A stretch of DNA of 64,000 bases from Strix aluco. Its lineage: Eukaryota; Chordata; Aves; Strigiformes; Strigidae. This document shows positions 45,413 to 60,400 of the stretch, in pieces. The DNA is taken from the NCBI RefSeq assembly GCF_031877795.1, contig NC_133946.1:11941144-12005143 (forward strand), read 5' to 3'. Below the pieces are notes generated by a model. It worked only from the letters and a program-made list of their open reading frames with translations. It did no database searches and was not told where the DNA came from. Made by a program: the position numbers and the translations under genes. Within the stretch, counting starts at the first letter, position 1. Every line of letters starts with the position of its first letter.

Positions 45413-48400
45413 ATGGACAAGATTTATGCAGACCCTAACTTGGAAAAGTAAGTCGAAACTTTCTAAGAATTTTATTGTGGTATAAATATTATCGTTTAGA
45501 GACAAAACTTTATTTGATCCCTGCAGCATCTCTTGAATGAAATGTGGTTTCCGTTGTGAGGAAGAAGAACAGGGAGTTTCTTGGACTGTGTATAAGAAAG
45601 CTCTGAGGAAGTTTCACAGCAGTGGACTGTCCGGAGACTGACTGACCGTGGGGTTGGGAGGGCAGTTTGCTGAATTTTCCAAAGCTTATTTTTGGGAACT
45701 AGGGCTGGAATGAATGATCTATACCAAGCAAGCTTGTTTATTTAATTTCACTCTTGTGAGAATAATTGAGAAATCAATTTATTAACCTTAAAAACATGGC
45801 AGTACTGTTCAAGAAATACATCTTGGTTCAAGTTTATGCCCTAATACCTGCTTCCATTTTTTTCCCTCCAGTGATAATACAGAGCACATCAGAGGGAAGC
45901 GACTGTCCTCTGTGAGTAACTTAAGACATTTCTCAAAAGAAAACCGTGTGAGTGAGTGAAGGAAAGTAAGGGCAGCTCTAAAGAGGAACTCGTTTTCTCA
46001 TCATAGTTGAAGAAAAGCATTCCAAAAGCAAAGAATGAGCCTATTAGATTGATATGATTGGGTGGGGCACTGGTGGCTCTTATAAACTCTCTCCAGCCAA
46101 GTATCACTTGTAGTTGGAGCTGATCCTCTCAACTGTTATATTTTCTTTTAGATTTTAAAGGCTCCACGAAATCCTCTTGATGATCTGGGAAATGGGAATG
46201 AATTGACGCAGGTAGGTCTATTAAGTCCTTTCTTGCCAATGCTCTTAACATCATCGGTTTGCTCCTCAACTTGTCACTGATTAAACTGTGTCTCTAGAAT
46301 AATGCAGGTGTAAAACTCTTGTAATAACTGCCTGGAGTACCAAATATTATAAGAAATCCATTGAATTTTTCTTATACTCCTACTTTACATCAGAATATTT
46401 CTTCTATCAAGAAAAGAGGAATAAACAGAGATTAATAGGCATAACTTGCTCTAGCTGTAGCCCATTTGACTTGAAGTTTGATCCACCAGCATACAAACTG
46501 GTACAGTCAGTAAGATGGTTTTACATCTGAAAAAAACCCAGCCTGTCACCTGAAAGGAAAAGCTGAAAAACAAACATTTTCTTCCAGAAATCTGTACAGA
46601 ATATATTTCGTGTTTATAGTGTCTGTTGTTTCTTAGAAATTGTAACTATTGGCCTGTTCAGTTTTGATTTCTTTTTAAATGCCACTTCTACCTAGGATGT
46701 GTTCTATGGACTAATCTTCTAGTTGCATCATATATCTATATGATTTATCTGTTGCTGATTACAGGACTTGAAAACTCATTTTTAGCATATAAGGCTTTCA
46801 GTGAAAAAGCCTCTAATAATCTCTTTAGAATATGAAATACGAACCTGAAATATTTATGCACATCTATTTCAAAACTGGGTTAACTATGAAGAGCAGCTCA
46901 CAGCCTTCATTTAAACTGTGATACCTGTTAACAACGATGGACAGTGCTGCTAACGAGCAATATAAGACTATCATGTACAGTAGTGTGACATCATTCATAA
47001 CTGTGTGTGTTGCTGACATGATTTAAAAAAAAAAAAAAGGTGTTTGATAGGCTTTGTTAGTTGTGTGCATATAATGGGTAGTGCCTGGTGCGTTAATACT
47101 TTGTGTTTTCTTAAACAATGACTGTTCCACTGTCCTGAGATTGAGCTATTTAGTCAGGGAAGCTTATTGCAGACAACTGCACAGCAGTGGTATGATGAAT
47201 TAGCTCTCCAGTCTATGTAATAACAGTGCATTGTTATGTACCTTGTAACATTGCATTTGTGTGATCATGTAGTCAGTGACACCATTTAAACGTTTCAAGA
47301 GGAAAACGGTGACTTCGAGTCCTTCATGAATCCTTCCCTTTCTCCCATAAAGACAAATCAGTAGTATTATTTTTTTTCAGCTCTTGTAATGAAAAACTAA
47401 AGAAAAAAAAAATCCTGCAACTCTCTTGCTAAGCAGCTACATATATTTTCCCTAGTATGCCAGACAAAAATCCTTACAACTGGTATTCTGCTGCTCGTGT
47501 TTGAAACCAGGCAGCTCTCACAATTGATCTTTAGATCCTATTCCTACAAGATGGGTGTCTTTATGTCAGGAGAAGTTGGAGAATTATAAAGTAGTTTAAA
47601 GATGTTGGTAAATAGCTCTTGTTGGGCTCATAGATTATTATTTTGAGGGGGTGTGGGGTTTTTGTTTGGTTTTGTGTTTCACGAAAAGCTATGCTTACTG
47701 TGGCTTGTGGGATAAGAACAGTTCTCTGTGTATCATAGTGTTGTGTTCTTTATTGTCAGGATCTCAATATAGAAAAACGTAAGAAAAACTCTCGCCGTGT
47801 CAGCTTTGCGAACACCATAAAGTAAGTTTGATCTGAAGGATGCAGGTCTACGTTCTTTATTTAAGTATAAAATGGATGCTGTAGGTAATAATCTGGTGCT
47901 CCCTAAAATGCAGGCTATAGGAAGTAATCTGGTATCTCCTAAAATTGCTGTGTGCATACGTTTGTGAGTATTCCGTGAAGTCAAACTGGTGACTGTTGTT
48001 ATATTGAGTTGATTTGGAGCCCTAAGAGAGCCATTATTTATTTTCTCTTCCTAGCTAGAAAAAAACAGTTCAACAAATTTAATGTAATTAGGCATTTTTG
48101 TTTCCTATTACATTTTTTAGTGATTTCCATCTTAAGTATGATAATGGCATCTTCCCGTTGAAAAATATGGTTGGGTTCAGTAAACTTCTGGCTTTTGATA
48201 TCTCATTTCAGAACATACCCCATGTGGGAAAGACTGAAATCAGGGCAGATTTTTTTTTTAATTTTTTTTTTTCTTTGCTTCTAAACAGATGGTCTTGTGT
48301 TTTTCAAAAACTGGGTTGTTTTGTGGTTTTTTCTTTCTCAGCTGCCGAGTCTTCCAGCGAGATCTTAAGAATAACACGACAGAAAGAGAAAATACAGGTA

Positions 48401-51400
48401 AAACTCCTTTCTCTTCTCATGATAGGTTTTGCAGACTATTAGCAACAAGATTTTAGCCTGAATTTAAGAAGTCAGGCCTGTCAGTCGCAAGTAGGGAACA
48501 GTATGGGCAGCTGTTTATCGTGGACTGGCTGAAACCCATTAGTTACTTGTATTGTGGACCTTGTAGCTCAGAAAAGGAATTATTTTCTTAGACAAAGTGC
48601 ACCTGGAACAAAGTCTCCCTTGGGGATTTAGATCAAAAGAAGGTTGAGCAGAACATTACATTCACTTTGTCAAAGATTACCTAGGAAGAATCTGGAAAGC
48701 TAATGCATTCTCAAGTACTTCGCTTCGCTGGGTTATTGCCTTGATGAGGCACATCAAGAGTGAGAACTTCAGAACCTTCTTCTTGGTGCAGTTTACTCTT
48801 GTCTCTGAATGGTTCGATCATGTTTCTCACATTGTAATATCTAATTTCCTTGCTATTTTTAGAGTGTGCAGCAGATACAAGGAATGATGTCCTGCTTAAT
48901 CAGTAAGTTTGAAAAAAATTCCTGTGACTATAGAGTTCTGTCCTGCAAATACATTCCTTCACATGACATGCAACCATCAAAATATTACTCCTCAAAAAAA
49001 TTCAGCGTGTGTATTTATTTAGATATAAAATTGCTCAGTGCTTTTGATTGGTGAAAGAACGGATACAGCAAAAAAAGCATAAAAAGACTCACAAAAAGAC
49101 AGCAGTTGCTGAAAAATTGAACAATTATGGCTTGAAACTGCTTCCCTCCAAAGCTGATTCCTTGGGAGTGTTTTCCAAGAAAGAGCTACCAGTTTCCATA
49201 TTGGATTGACATAGTCTTCGATATTTATTACCATAACTTTTTCCCTCGGAGGCAGACAAAGTGTTAGTCTGGCCTCAAAGTTCTTGTCTAGATAAAACAC
49301 AATGATGGGATTTTTAAAATTAACTGGTAAGTAAAATAACAGATTTAGACACTTTCTATGTGTGAAGGAGAATTTCTTATGTTTAAAATATATAGCAAGG
49401 AAACAGCTTGTGTACAGCTGTAGTTAACTCATGTTTTTAAAGGTACCAACCCAATATAGTAACATTATGTGTGTGTGCACATATAGATGGACAGATAGAT
49501 ATAGATAGATAGATGTATATAAAAGTCAGTACTCTAGCTAAGGTTCCTGGGTCTTGAAAGAGCAACCAATAAAACAGTGGAGAACAGAAGGCATTAAATG
49601 TTAGACAGAAAACCACACAAGTTGGACATTGTATCTGGCTTTTTGTTTTACAGAGAAATTATCTCAGGCTTTAGGAACAGACCTTCAGCTTCCCAAAGAG
49701 AAGGGAATAACTAAAAGTGGAAGGTCTGAGTTAAAAATAAAGAATTAATCTTTTCTCTTTTTTTACTTGGCACTGAGGAATTAAAATGCCACCTGTGTGT
49801 TGAACAATGGCTTGTGGCATGCTAAAATGAGAGAATCTCATGGGGAAATAAAATTGCAGCTCAGATTAGATTATATTGAAGACATATAAGTAGTGTCTGG
49901 TATCTGCTGCCCGGTCCCGTGTGAACTATGCAATAGAATTCTCTGCCTTTGCAGCATATTGCTGAAGCTTTCTGTTTTGAAATCTTTTAACAAACTGTTT
50001 ACCTAACCCACCTTTTGTAGAATTGAAGAACCTGAAGCTGTTCCGTGTGAGATCACTGGTGAGTTTGGGAATAGATTTATTATATATAAAAATTTATTGA
50101 TTCTGTTTGAATAATTCTAACATGCCTAGAACATGCTGAGACGACGATCGCATGAACAGGCTTTGTCCCATGCAGCTGTTCACAAGCGTTGTGCTGTAGA
50201 AGTATGGGTGGCTCTCCCCATGCTGAAGGGAGTACTGAAAAGATTGTTCAGGATATATTTGGGTTTAATTGTACTTACGTAGTCAGTGGTATTTGTAAAA
50301 GGAGCGCATAGATCTCCAGCTCAGTGGATAAAATAATAAGAACATGGTGCAACAAATGGAGTATTTCCTTTTCTTTTGACAGGGATGAACACTTTGCTTC
50401 ATGCCCCTATCCAGGCACTGGTGCAGCAGACTGAGGTATACGAAGGCTTTTATTTTTTTTGGTGCTGAAAATATCCATGTCCAAAATATATTTCAATAAT
50501 TTGTGTAGTAAAGGTGAAAAATGTAACTCAACTGCCTACAAAATCCTTATATTCACATAAAATTCTTCCAAAAGCTAATCTTCTATATTTTGAAGTATTT
50601 TTCTAGTCTCTTAGGCATTATACTGCAGTACTGATACCTCTTGCTTCTAAAATAGCTTGCTAATTTTTCAATACCTGAGCTAGTTCCTCCATTCTTTTCT
50701 ATTCTTAGCTAAGAATATGCAAAGGAGCTTATGTTTCAGATAGGTCTGGTTAAGCGGTTTTCTCATGTCCCTCCTTGTGTATTTTTCCTTCTGTGGGTAG
50801 AATGGATATGCACAAATGTACTCTCTGCTCCTGCTGTTACAAATCTTTAGACAAATTGCAATGATTAGCATGAAAAGGTAACTGAATTTCTTCAGGTGAA
50901 GCAAGTGATAAAACACAAAATTCTTAGCTAAGACCTTCACGGGCACAACTGCACAGAAATCCTGAACTGTGTTACACTCCAGTGATGATGATGTGGTGCT
51001 GTGTTGTTAAACAAAGCGGTTGTCAAAACAAGCTCCCTTACTGCAGCGGCTTCTGACTTTTATGTTGAGTTTAAAGATACGGCTTAAAACCCATTGTTAT
51101 CTGTTGTTAACAAATTTAAAAAAAAAAACCAAAACAAAACCAGTTAAAACAGTTTGGATGAGAAGGTGTACACCAAGAAGCTATAAAGGTTAGATTGAAA
51201 CTCTTGTCTCTCCTTCTCTTGGGCAATGTATATGGTTGTGCTTCTTCTAGTATAATTTTATTTCTTTCATTTATAAAATAGCATATGTAATTTGAAGTAA
51301 ACATGAAGCTGTTCTTTATCAATATAGTCATTATATTTGATAAAATACAGTATTATGTCTTGTTACTGGCCAGTTTTTTCCCCCAGATTTAAAACTGTAA

Positions 51401-54400
51401 ATCCTCTCTATTAAAGAGACTAAAATCTCCCTAGTGGAAAAGTCTTTTAAAGCATCCAACTTGGTGCTGCTGCTTTGGGGCACAAACATGATAAGCTGAG
51501 CAAGGTTTTTACCTGCAGTTGAGGGGGAAAAAAGGCAGAAACCACCCTGCAGAGATGTAGAAAATACTGAACCAGAAGACTCATTAATTGTGCCATGCTT
51601 ACCAAGAAATGTCTTTGCCCAACAGTAAAACTGAGACACATTCTTTTCAAAAAAACCATTTAAATATGATTTGCTCTAATAATCAAGTCATCGTCCTTTC
51701 TCTGACTGTGTTACTGCTCATCGAGGAGGACTGAAATCAATACTTTTTTTTTTCCAAAAGAAAGATAGACCTATAACCTTAGGACTGCATTAGTTGACTT
51801 TTTAAAAAAATAGAATAAACCATTGTATCATTTGTTTAAAGTGTCAGTAACTGTAATTTCATCCTCTTGTTTTTTAAGTGGCATGATACAGACAACGCCA
51901 TTCAAAGAACAGATAGGCATGATACCACCCTCATCTTTTCAGATGAAAATGAAATGGATATGACAGCTAGTCACACTGCGGTGATTACACGTAACCTGAA
52001 AAACAATCAAGCTGACAAAACTGAGAAAATAGATATCACATCGTTTCTGGCTGGGTTAAACTCTACCAATGGAAAGGCAGAAATGAGCAAAGAATTTCGT
52101 TTTTTCCCTGACCCTACAAACCATTCGTGCCCATCTTTTGAACAGAAGGAAGATGCTATGACTGTAAAAAAAATAGATTTCAATGAATTTTTGATGAGCC
52201 TGAAGTCAAACGAAAAGGCACTTAATCCTGTTGAGGGACCTGAAAAAGAGAATGTTTTTTTTGGTCCTTCACAAGTCTCAGAAGACATGGCACAGTCATC
52301 GGTGGAATTTGTGTATTCCCATGAACCGCTGGACACCTGCAATGTAACAAAAGTCTTTAGAGGGCAAGAGGATGGAATGGAAATGACAAAATGCCAGGCG
52401 TCTGATGTCAAAGCTATGTTTTCTGGTATTTGTGAAGCTCCACCAGAGCAGTTCCTGCGTGCAGATGTTACTGAGGCATTTGTAGATGATGGAATGGATA
52501 TGACAACCAGTCACACTGCAAAAATGTCTTTTCCCTTCTCTGGTGTCAGGAATCAAAGTCGAAACTTCGGAAAGGATTTCCCATCCACAGAGTTAGATAA
52601 TTCTGTGGTAAAGAGAGCATCTAACCAGCACTTAATTGTTCAGCATGACCCTCAACTTTGTACAGACAAAAAACTAGTAAATGTTGAAGACAGACGAGAT
52701 CCTCCAGTGCCGCGGACTGTTAAGCAAGAGGCCAGAACCATGTCTGCCATCCCAGGGTCCATTTCTTCCGAGACTGTCTTCCGAGGTGATAAAACTGTTG
52801 TTTTTTCTAAATGTGATGACATGGAAATTACTGACAATTATACAGATGTAATCTGTAATGACAGTACCAAAGAAATGAACAGTTCGTGTCATAAAACTTT
52901 TGAAAAGCCAGTAAATACAAACTCTTTGCTAGCAGAAAACAGACATCTGGCACATGGTGGTAGGGATGTTACAAAGAGTCTAACAGTTTTAGATAATCGA
53001 GCTGTGTCATATAAAAATAGTGCACTTGAACTATCTTTGGGCTCAGATGAACAAATCAAAAAGGTGACCCAAGATCCTGGGACTGCTTCGGTGAACGTTG
53101 GGTTTGATTCATGTACAAATTCAGGGTCTGCTGCTGTTCCCATGAGTAGACTTCAGCACAGACCAGCAAACTCTCAACTTGTTTCTCTGCCAGGTGAGAG
53201 GACGGTAATATTCTCCGGAGAAGATATGGACTTGACTAAAACCTGTGTTGTTGTGGGTGATGGAAAGAACATTGAAAATGAATCTCCTGCTGGAGTGTTC
53301 ACCTCTGCCCCCTGCAAACCTCACTTTCTTGATAACAGATCTACATCTCCCAGCTGGAATGAACAGGCAGAAATGGAATTAACTAAATGCCATGCCATTG
53401 TCATTGATGATCAAAGCAATGGGATAACTGCAGAAGCAAAACAAATGTGTTGTAAAATAATTCCAAGAAAGAATCAGAACAAAAATGTCAGTGAAGTTGC
53501 AAATTCTTTAGATACGGACAAGGAAAATCTGGAGGTGATCACTATCAATGGGAATATTAAAAGAAGCCAGGCTATAGAAATGAGTACTAAAGATGTTGAG
53601 GTGAGAATGGTTGATAAGAACCTTGGAAAAACAAACTTCCAAGCAAGCGGTCCAGGTTCCTGTGCAAAGAGTGTGTGTTCATTACAGGAGCAAAAGAGAG
53701 AAGTCCCTGAAAATACTGTCACCAACACCTGTGCATTCATCTCTTTGCGAAGTCAAAAAGTTGGAATGTTTCAGCCTTTGGGAAAAACCCTTCCAAACAC
53801 TTCAGTTTGCTGCACAAATGACAAAGAGGACATGTTTTCAGACGATGAAAACATGGACATAACCAAAATTCATCCTGCTGCTTTTGATGTTGCTCCTGTT
53901 AATACAATACAGGAATATGAGAATAATCATAATGAAAATAATACAATATCCAAGCAGCTGCAAAACCAGACTTTCCAGTTTTCTGGTAGTTCTGGTGTAG
54001 ATATCACAAGTCAGACTGCAGCAATAAAATGTGAGGACTTGAAAATGAACACAAGTAAGCAAACTGCTACACCTTTGGCTCCAAATAGTTCATTTATTTC
54101 CAGTAATGAGCTTGCTCCCTCTGGAATGAAAGGAAACAAACAACTTGGAACAGTATTAGGAAGAAATGCAGACTGCCAGAACTCAGAGAGGCAAGAGAAA
54201 ACCCACACTATGAAGGCAGTAACCAAAGTATTGCCAACTCGAGTAGATTCTGAGAGAGATTTCTCAATTGGTAAAACAGTTTATTCAGAAGAAGATTTGA
54301 AATGTACTCACTCAGTCGATGGCCTGCAGGTGAGGGGTGCTGGAGAGCCGTTACTCTCCAGGACGTCTGAACCACCTGAGGGAAGTTCCCAATTGCCTTT

Positions 54401-57400
54401 GTTTTCAGAAAAGTCAGTTGTGTTTCCCTCTGGTGAAAACATGGACTTGACTGGAAACTGTGTGGTAATGGTTCCCGATTACAACATCAGTGCTGTTCTA
54501 TCAGAAAGAAAAGCCGTACCTGGATACCTTGATCAAGACGAAAATAAAATAATGCCATTAAAAGGGGTCGTGATGACAAGAAATAGTCAGGAGCAGCCTG
54601 TGTGCCGTGTGTACTCCTTGGCATCTGGCAAGAAAACGTTCACCACGAGTGCTTTAAAACGTTTGCCTCTTGCAGATGAGCAAACTACCATCTTTTCAGA
54701 AGATGCTGATATGGACATCACCAGAAGTCATACAGTTTCAGCAGACAAAGTAATTTTGCAGTGTAAAAGTTCAAATGATGACACATGCTTAATTTCTGGA
54801 GATAAAACTTGTGTTTTTACCTACAATGATGACATGGAAATAAGTAGACTTGATACTGTTGTAATTGATAAATGTATGGAAAAGGCTGTATCTCAGGGGA
54901 TGCTTAACATGGCTAAGAGGACTGGAAGGAAAAGCTTGAAGGGAACAACAGGGGAAAAGACTGTTTTATTCTCACTGAGTGATGTGAATAATGACATGGA
55001 GATCACAGAGAGCCATACAGCTGCAATAGGTCATGAAATTGTCTCACAGAATGAGGGCGGTCTTTGTTCTTCCTCTTCAGCTCATCCTGTTAAAACTGTT
55101 ACGTTCACAAGTAGCCAGGCTGATGTGGACATCACCAAGTCTTGCTCTGCTGATAAAATAACCGTCAAAGTTGTATGTGATGATAAACCAAACTTGGGTA
55201 AAGAGACTGGACAGCAAGTGCCTTCCAATAGTGAAGCTACGGTGCTTGCTGTGGATGATATGGACATCACCAGAACCCGTAATGGAGCTTTGGAAGAAAA
55301 TCCTCTGCAAGGAGGGCGACCCAATCGGTCTGTTCCTTTAACTTCCACTGTTATGTTTGCGAGTTACCAGGCTGACATGGAAATGACCAGTGGATTAAAC
55401 CTGCCTGCTTCAGGTAGCAAAACCATCATTTTTACTTCGGCTGAGGAGATGGAGATCACTGCAACTCCTACAGCTGTATTAAGTGGGGAAATGGATGTAC
55501 AGGCCAGAGAGTCCATTCCAGCCATTTCTGCAGCTCCTGCTGATAAAACCATTGTGTTTACGCACAACCAAGATGATATGGAAATAACTGCATCCCATAC
55601 TACTGCTCTTAATAACAATATTAATGGCTTTGAGAACCAGGAACTGTCACATAAAAGCACTCGGCAACCAGACTTGCATAGTGCGTTGTTGTCTTCTTGC
55701 AGAGAGGAAGGAGATTCCCCGCGTACAAAAGACCTGAATGGTGAATATCATACAAAATCTGAGGATAAGCCCAGCCTTCCCTCTGCTTCATCAGCCTCAG
55801 AGTCTCCTAATGAGCAAGGAGCTATCAAAGTCCCCAGTAGCACACCACCAGATTCCGTTTATTCTGTCTCCCTTCCAGAAGAGACTGTGGATGTGCGGGC
55901 ACCACAGGATCTTGACCTTCCCATGGATAATTCTGTCCCTGTAAACAGTCAGCAGGATCTCATACCTCCAGAAAACCTCAACTCAAAGGGAGAATCTTTC
56001 AAGCTTCCAAGTAATGGGCCCATGGGTCACAGTGAAGAAAGTGGTGATTTGGTACCCCGTGTTTCACTTCCCATCCAGCAGTCAGATTCTTTGGAGGGTT
56101 CTCCAGATGCATGTAGTACTCAGAGAAAGCAGGTATTGAAGGATGATTCATCTAGACATGAAGATTTAGCTACAGATTTAGGCTTGGCTGGAGCAGGCCT
56201 TATTCCAGTTTCTAACAAGGAATTAAAGGAGAATGAAGGGCTGTCAGCTGAGGGGGAGACACCTCCAAACCACTTTCAGATAAACTCTGAACAAACTAAG
56301 CCACCTTTGGTCAGTCCAAGAGACCACATAGGTCCCACTCTTGCACCTGAATTATCAGGTATTTTAAATGTTTGTTCAAAACTGAAAAATATGAAAAGGA
56401 AATCTACAGTTCTCTCTGTTTCTGAAACTGCTTTTTCTGATGAGTTGCCCAAACCATCAACTCAGTCAGAGGATAGCTTGAGGTTAGGAAAAGATACTGT
56501 AAATGAACCAAATAATTTATTTTATACCAAAGAGCAGGAGAACACATGTCTTGAATCTGGAGCTGCTCCCATAGATGCGAATTTAGGCGTGGCACTGAAG
56601 GATAAATATCAAGGAATAAATGTCCCTCTAGGTATATTCCGGCCTAAATTACCAAACAGAAGAAATCCTTCTGTTTCTAGTGTGCAAGACATAAATGCAA
56701 AATCTTTAGACAAAGGAGAAGCACCAGTTTCAGAAGTAACTGTAAACGCTGGTGAAACCCCAGGTAACAACAGGCCTAGTATGCAGAACTTCAGCCCTTC
56801 TCAGTTTATAGCAGAAGAATTTCTTCCTGTCTGCCTAGAAGAAATGGATTCAAATGAATCTGTAAGCTCGGAACTCATGGAAAATGCTTGCCATGAGATA
56901 AGCAAAAAACAAATCTTCCACACTGAAAAGAATCAATTCGAAGAGACAAGAACTTGCAACACAAAAAGGGCTTTGGAACAAGATGAGGAGGGTCTTCAAA
57001 GTCCAAAGAAGGTCAAGAGGGATGGAAACTTGGGTGGCGAGGCCTCTCAAGACTTGCAGGTGAGCCAAATCACTCATCATAAGGATACAGTGAACACTAA
57101 CAGGACTTTTGTTTACATGCTGGGGCACAAGCAGATCTATGGGTAGGTTTTCTTGTTGCTCTTAACCACCAGTTTGCTGTCATTTTGCTGTGTCATCCCC
57201 TGTATTTTTCATTGCTTTGCCAAAATAGAAGAATCAGGTTGATGTGTGTAAGTTTCCTGAACTCTGCAAAACAGACAGAATAAGGGATATCCAGTTTTCA
57301 GTCATCCTCTCCATAGTACCCTTGTAATCCTTTCTTGACTAAATACTCTTAGTCCTCTGAACTAAACTATTTGCTAGCTGTTTCTTAGGTACAATGATAG

Positions 57401-60400
57401 AGTAAGGCCTGAAGCAATTATTTAAGATCCAGACATGGATGTTTAGTTTAAATTTGCTTTTTTATAGCAGCACAAATTGCAATTTGATCAAGAAAATCTG
57501 TGCAAATATGGAACATTCATCCATCTGACCTTAAAAATAAGTTTGTAATCATCAGTAGAAACTTTCTAGTTCCAAAAGCTGGAAAAGTGTGCTGTGGTGG
57601 CTGCTGCTTTGATTGAGAAATGAATGGAGGATTTTGCAGCTTTACTTCCTATATGTCATTGTAGACAATGGCTTAACAAGCCAAACACTGGTTTGGCACA
57701 CTGATTAGATATAAAGTGTGCTGATACTAAACAAGGAACAATTCTGCATGTCAAGAAACAGCTACAATAAACTCCTGATGGACTTATATTGTTTCATATA
57801 ACTCTTTTTTTTTTTTTTTAACTTGCTAATATTAGGTTACTTTTGGTGCTGTGTGTCAAAGCCAAGAAGAAGTTCATGAAGGTGAAGATCCTCCAAATCT
57901 ATCGGCTAAAAGCCCTGACTGTACTCATGCCAGCACCAGCAGCTCTCTGGACTCTGTTAAGGCTGACACAGAACTAACAAGTAAGGCTTCCTCTGTGGTA
58001 ATGGTCTCAAACCTTGTGTTCCCACTTAATCAAGGAAGAGCCCCACTCGTAGAATATATTTCATTTGGGAAAGGCCTTGAATGCTGTGTCACAGCTTCCC
58101 ACTCAGCCAGTCTGCTTTTAAGTTCTGGCAAAGAGTCCAAGCTGCTCAAGGAAAACTGAGATGGGGAAAAAAAAGGAGCAGAATTTAAGTACAGCTTTAT
58201 TCTCAAGGGCAGGTTGGGCTGATGAGGCAGTTTAGTTACCTTAGCACAGAGCAAAGCCCCATCATAAACTCTGCTGGCCCCGAGATGATTTTAAACTGCT
58301 TCCATGCAGAATGAGTCTGCATGTCTCAGCACTGCGCTCTTGGAAAAAGACTCCTCGGAGTGCATTGCAGGGACAGGCTCCAAGCAGACTCAGCCCCCAG
58401 GTTTAATTAGCTCTTGCTAATTAGCTGATAGCTAACAATGAGGCAGAAATCTGCCAATCATATGATAAGTGATATCTTGCCTCTATTTACAAAACCAATT
58501 CCAGTTTTGGCCTCCTGCAGCTGTGAGAGAGCATGAGCCTTATCCAGTAGAAGCCAGGCTCTCTTCTGAGTGAGAAACCAGCCCATGTTGGCTCAGAACT
58601 TGAATGCCATGTTTTTACCTTGAAAGCTTGTCTCTGTCTCCATAGGATGCCCTCTGCGAACTGGCTGGAGTCTCTTGCTCAGTTTTATTACTTTTTTAGT
58701 ATGTTACATATGGCTTTCCTCCCATAGAAGAGTGAACTCTGTCATTTCATTACCGCTCTGACACAGATTTTATTTTACATTAGATTCTTAATCCAATCCT
58801 CCTTATTTGTCCCAAGTAGTTGTTTCCTCATTCAGCACTGGAAACACACATCAAGGTCAAACTCTACATTAAAATTGCTTTTTTTCTAGAGCTAATGAGC
58901 TTAGGTTCATATTTCCGTAAGAATATTATTAACCCCAGCAATATCCCTCGCCTTTTTTTTGTCTTGGCTAGTTCAGCGAAGCAGTCAGATGGAGTCTCAG
59001 CTTCTCACAGACAGCATTTGTGAAGATAACTTACGGGAGGTATGTAAAGAGCTGAAAGATGCTGACTTCTCATCTGAACAGCAAAAATACTTGTGTGCGT
59101 ATATGCAAGTGAGCATTCCTTCTTGAAAAATGTACTTATCTCTACATTTTTCCTAATCTTTACAGAAATTTCAGAATGGTGCAATCACAGTTGGGGAGTT
59201 TTTTACGCTTCTTCAAGTCCATGTTCCGATTCAGAAGCCCCGCCATAGCCATCTTCCAGCCACTGTGAGTGTCCGTCTTTGGATATGTGGAATACAATTG
59301 ACCTTAAATTATATTCATTTGTCTTTTTTTCAATTTTTATCAACTAACCAGTCTGTATTAAAGACCTTTAAATGAGTTAAGCCAGAAGTCAGTTCCACCT
59401 TGACAAGTGCGTTAGACACCGCATACTTCCTCTCCTCTCTTTCTTGTTCACCTCAATAAGTCTGATGCTTGTTTTTCTCAGTACTGAAAAACAGATTTCA
59501 ATCTCTTTAAGAAATACCATATATTCAGGATTATCTGTTCTTGGATAAATATGGTAATTCTTGCTTTTTAAACTTGTTTTAAGGATGATAAGTTTGAAAG
59601 TAAGAATTAGAAGCTCAGTCTAACCTTTTCACTTTATCTTCTTACTATGTACATCAGCCACTGAAATCAGAATCCTGAAGCGCTGTTCAGCCACCTACTA
59701 CCTGTTCTACTCTCTTCATAAGTGCTTCACCATGACATTACTACTCCTTATTTCTTCCCCTTCAGTCTGTCTTGCTGAACCCAGTTTCAGCATCCTCATC
59801 CTGAAAGGTTTCTGCTGAATTTTTGCAGACATGGGAACCACCTTTTTTTTGCTTGCAGACAAGTACCACTCACTGGGAGCAACTTGATGCTGAACAAGGC
59901 AATACTCTTGGATGATTTGCAATCATCCTGAACAAGGCCTTGTCATTTGTTTTCTGTAAAGGCACCTTATTTTCATATCTAAGCTTTCTTAAGACTAGTG
60001 TTTCAGAGTTGGTTATCTGTACACATTTGTGTAGCCAACTGGATTTCTAACTGGGTGCTGGGGCCGGTCTCTGTTACCTGCCTGGATTTCACAAATAGTC
60101 TTTGTGTAATGAAATAGTGTGAATGAGCTGCGTAGTTTTCTGTATGTAGGCGTTACACTGACATGGAAAAGCTTCAAGTTTCATAAACAGAAAGTTTGTT
60201 TGTAAGATTGCAATGCTTAGCTTTTATTTAATAAAGTATGTGGGGATTTAGTTCAAATGCTTCCGTTTCCTGCTGCTTACTGCAGTTTCAACTGGCATGG
60301 TGAAGGATGCACTGGGGCAATGGAAAAGCCCTCCTGGAAAGTGGAAAACCTTAGCAGTGTCTGCATAATTTTGACACTGGCTTGGGAGTTTCTTCTATGC

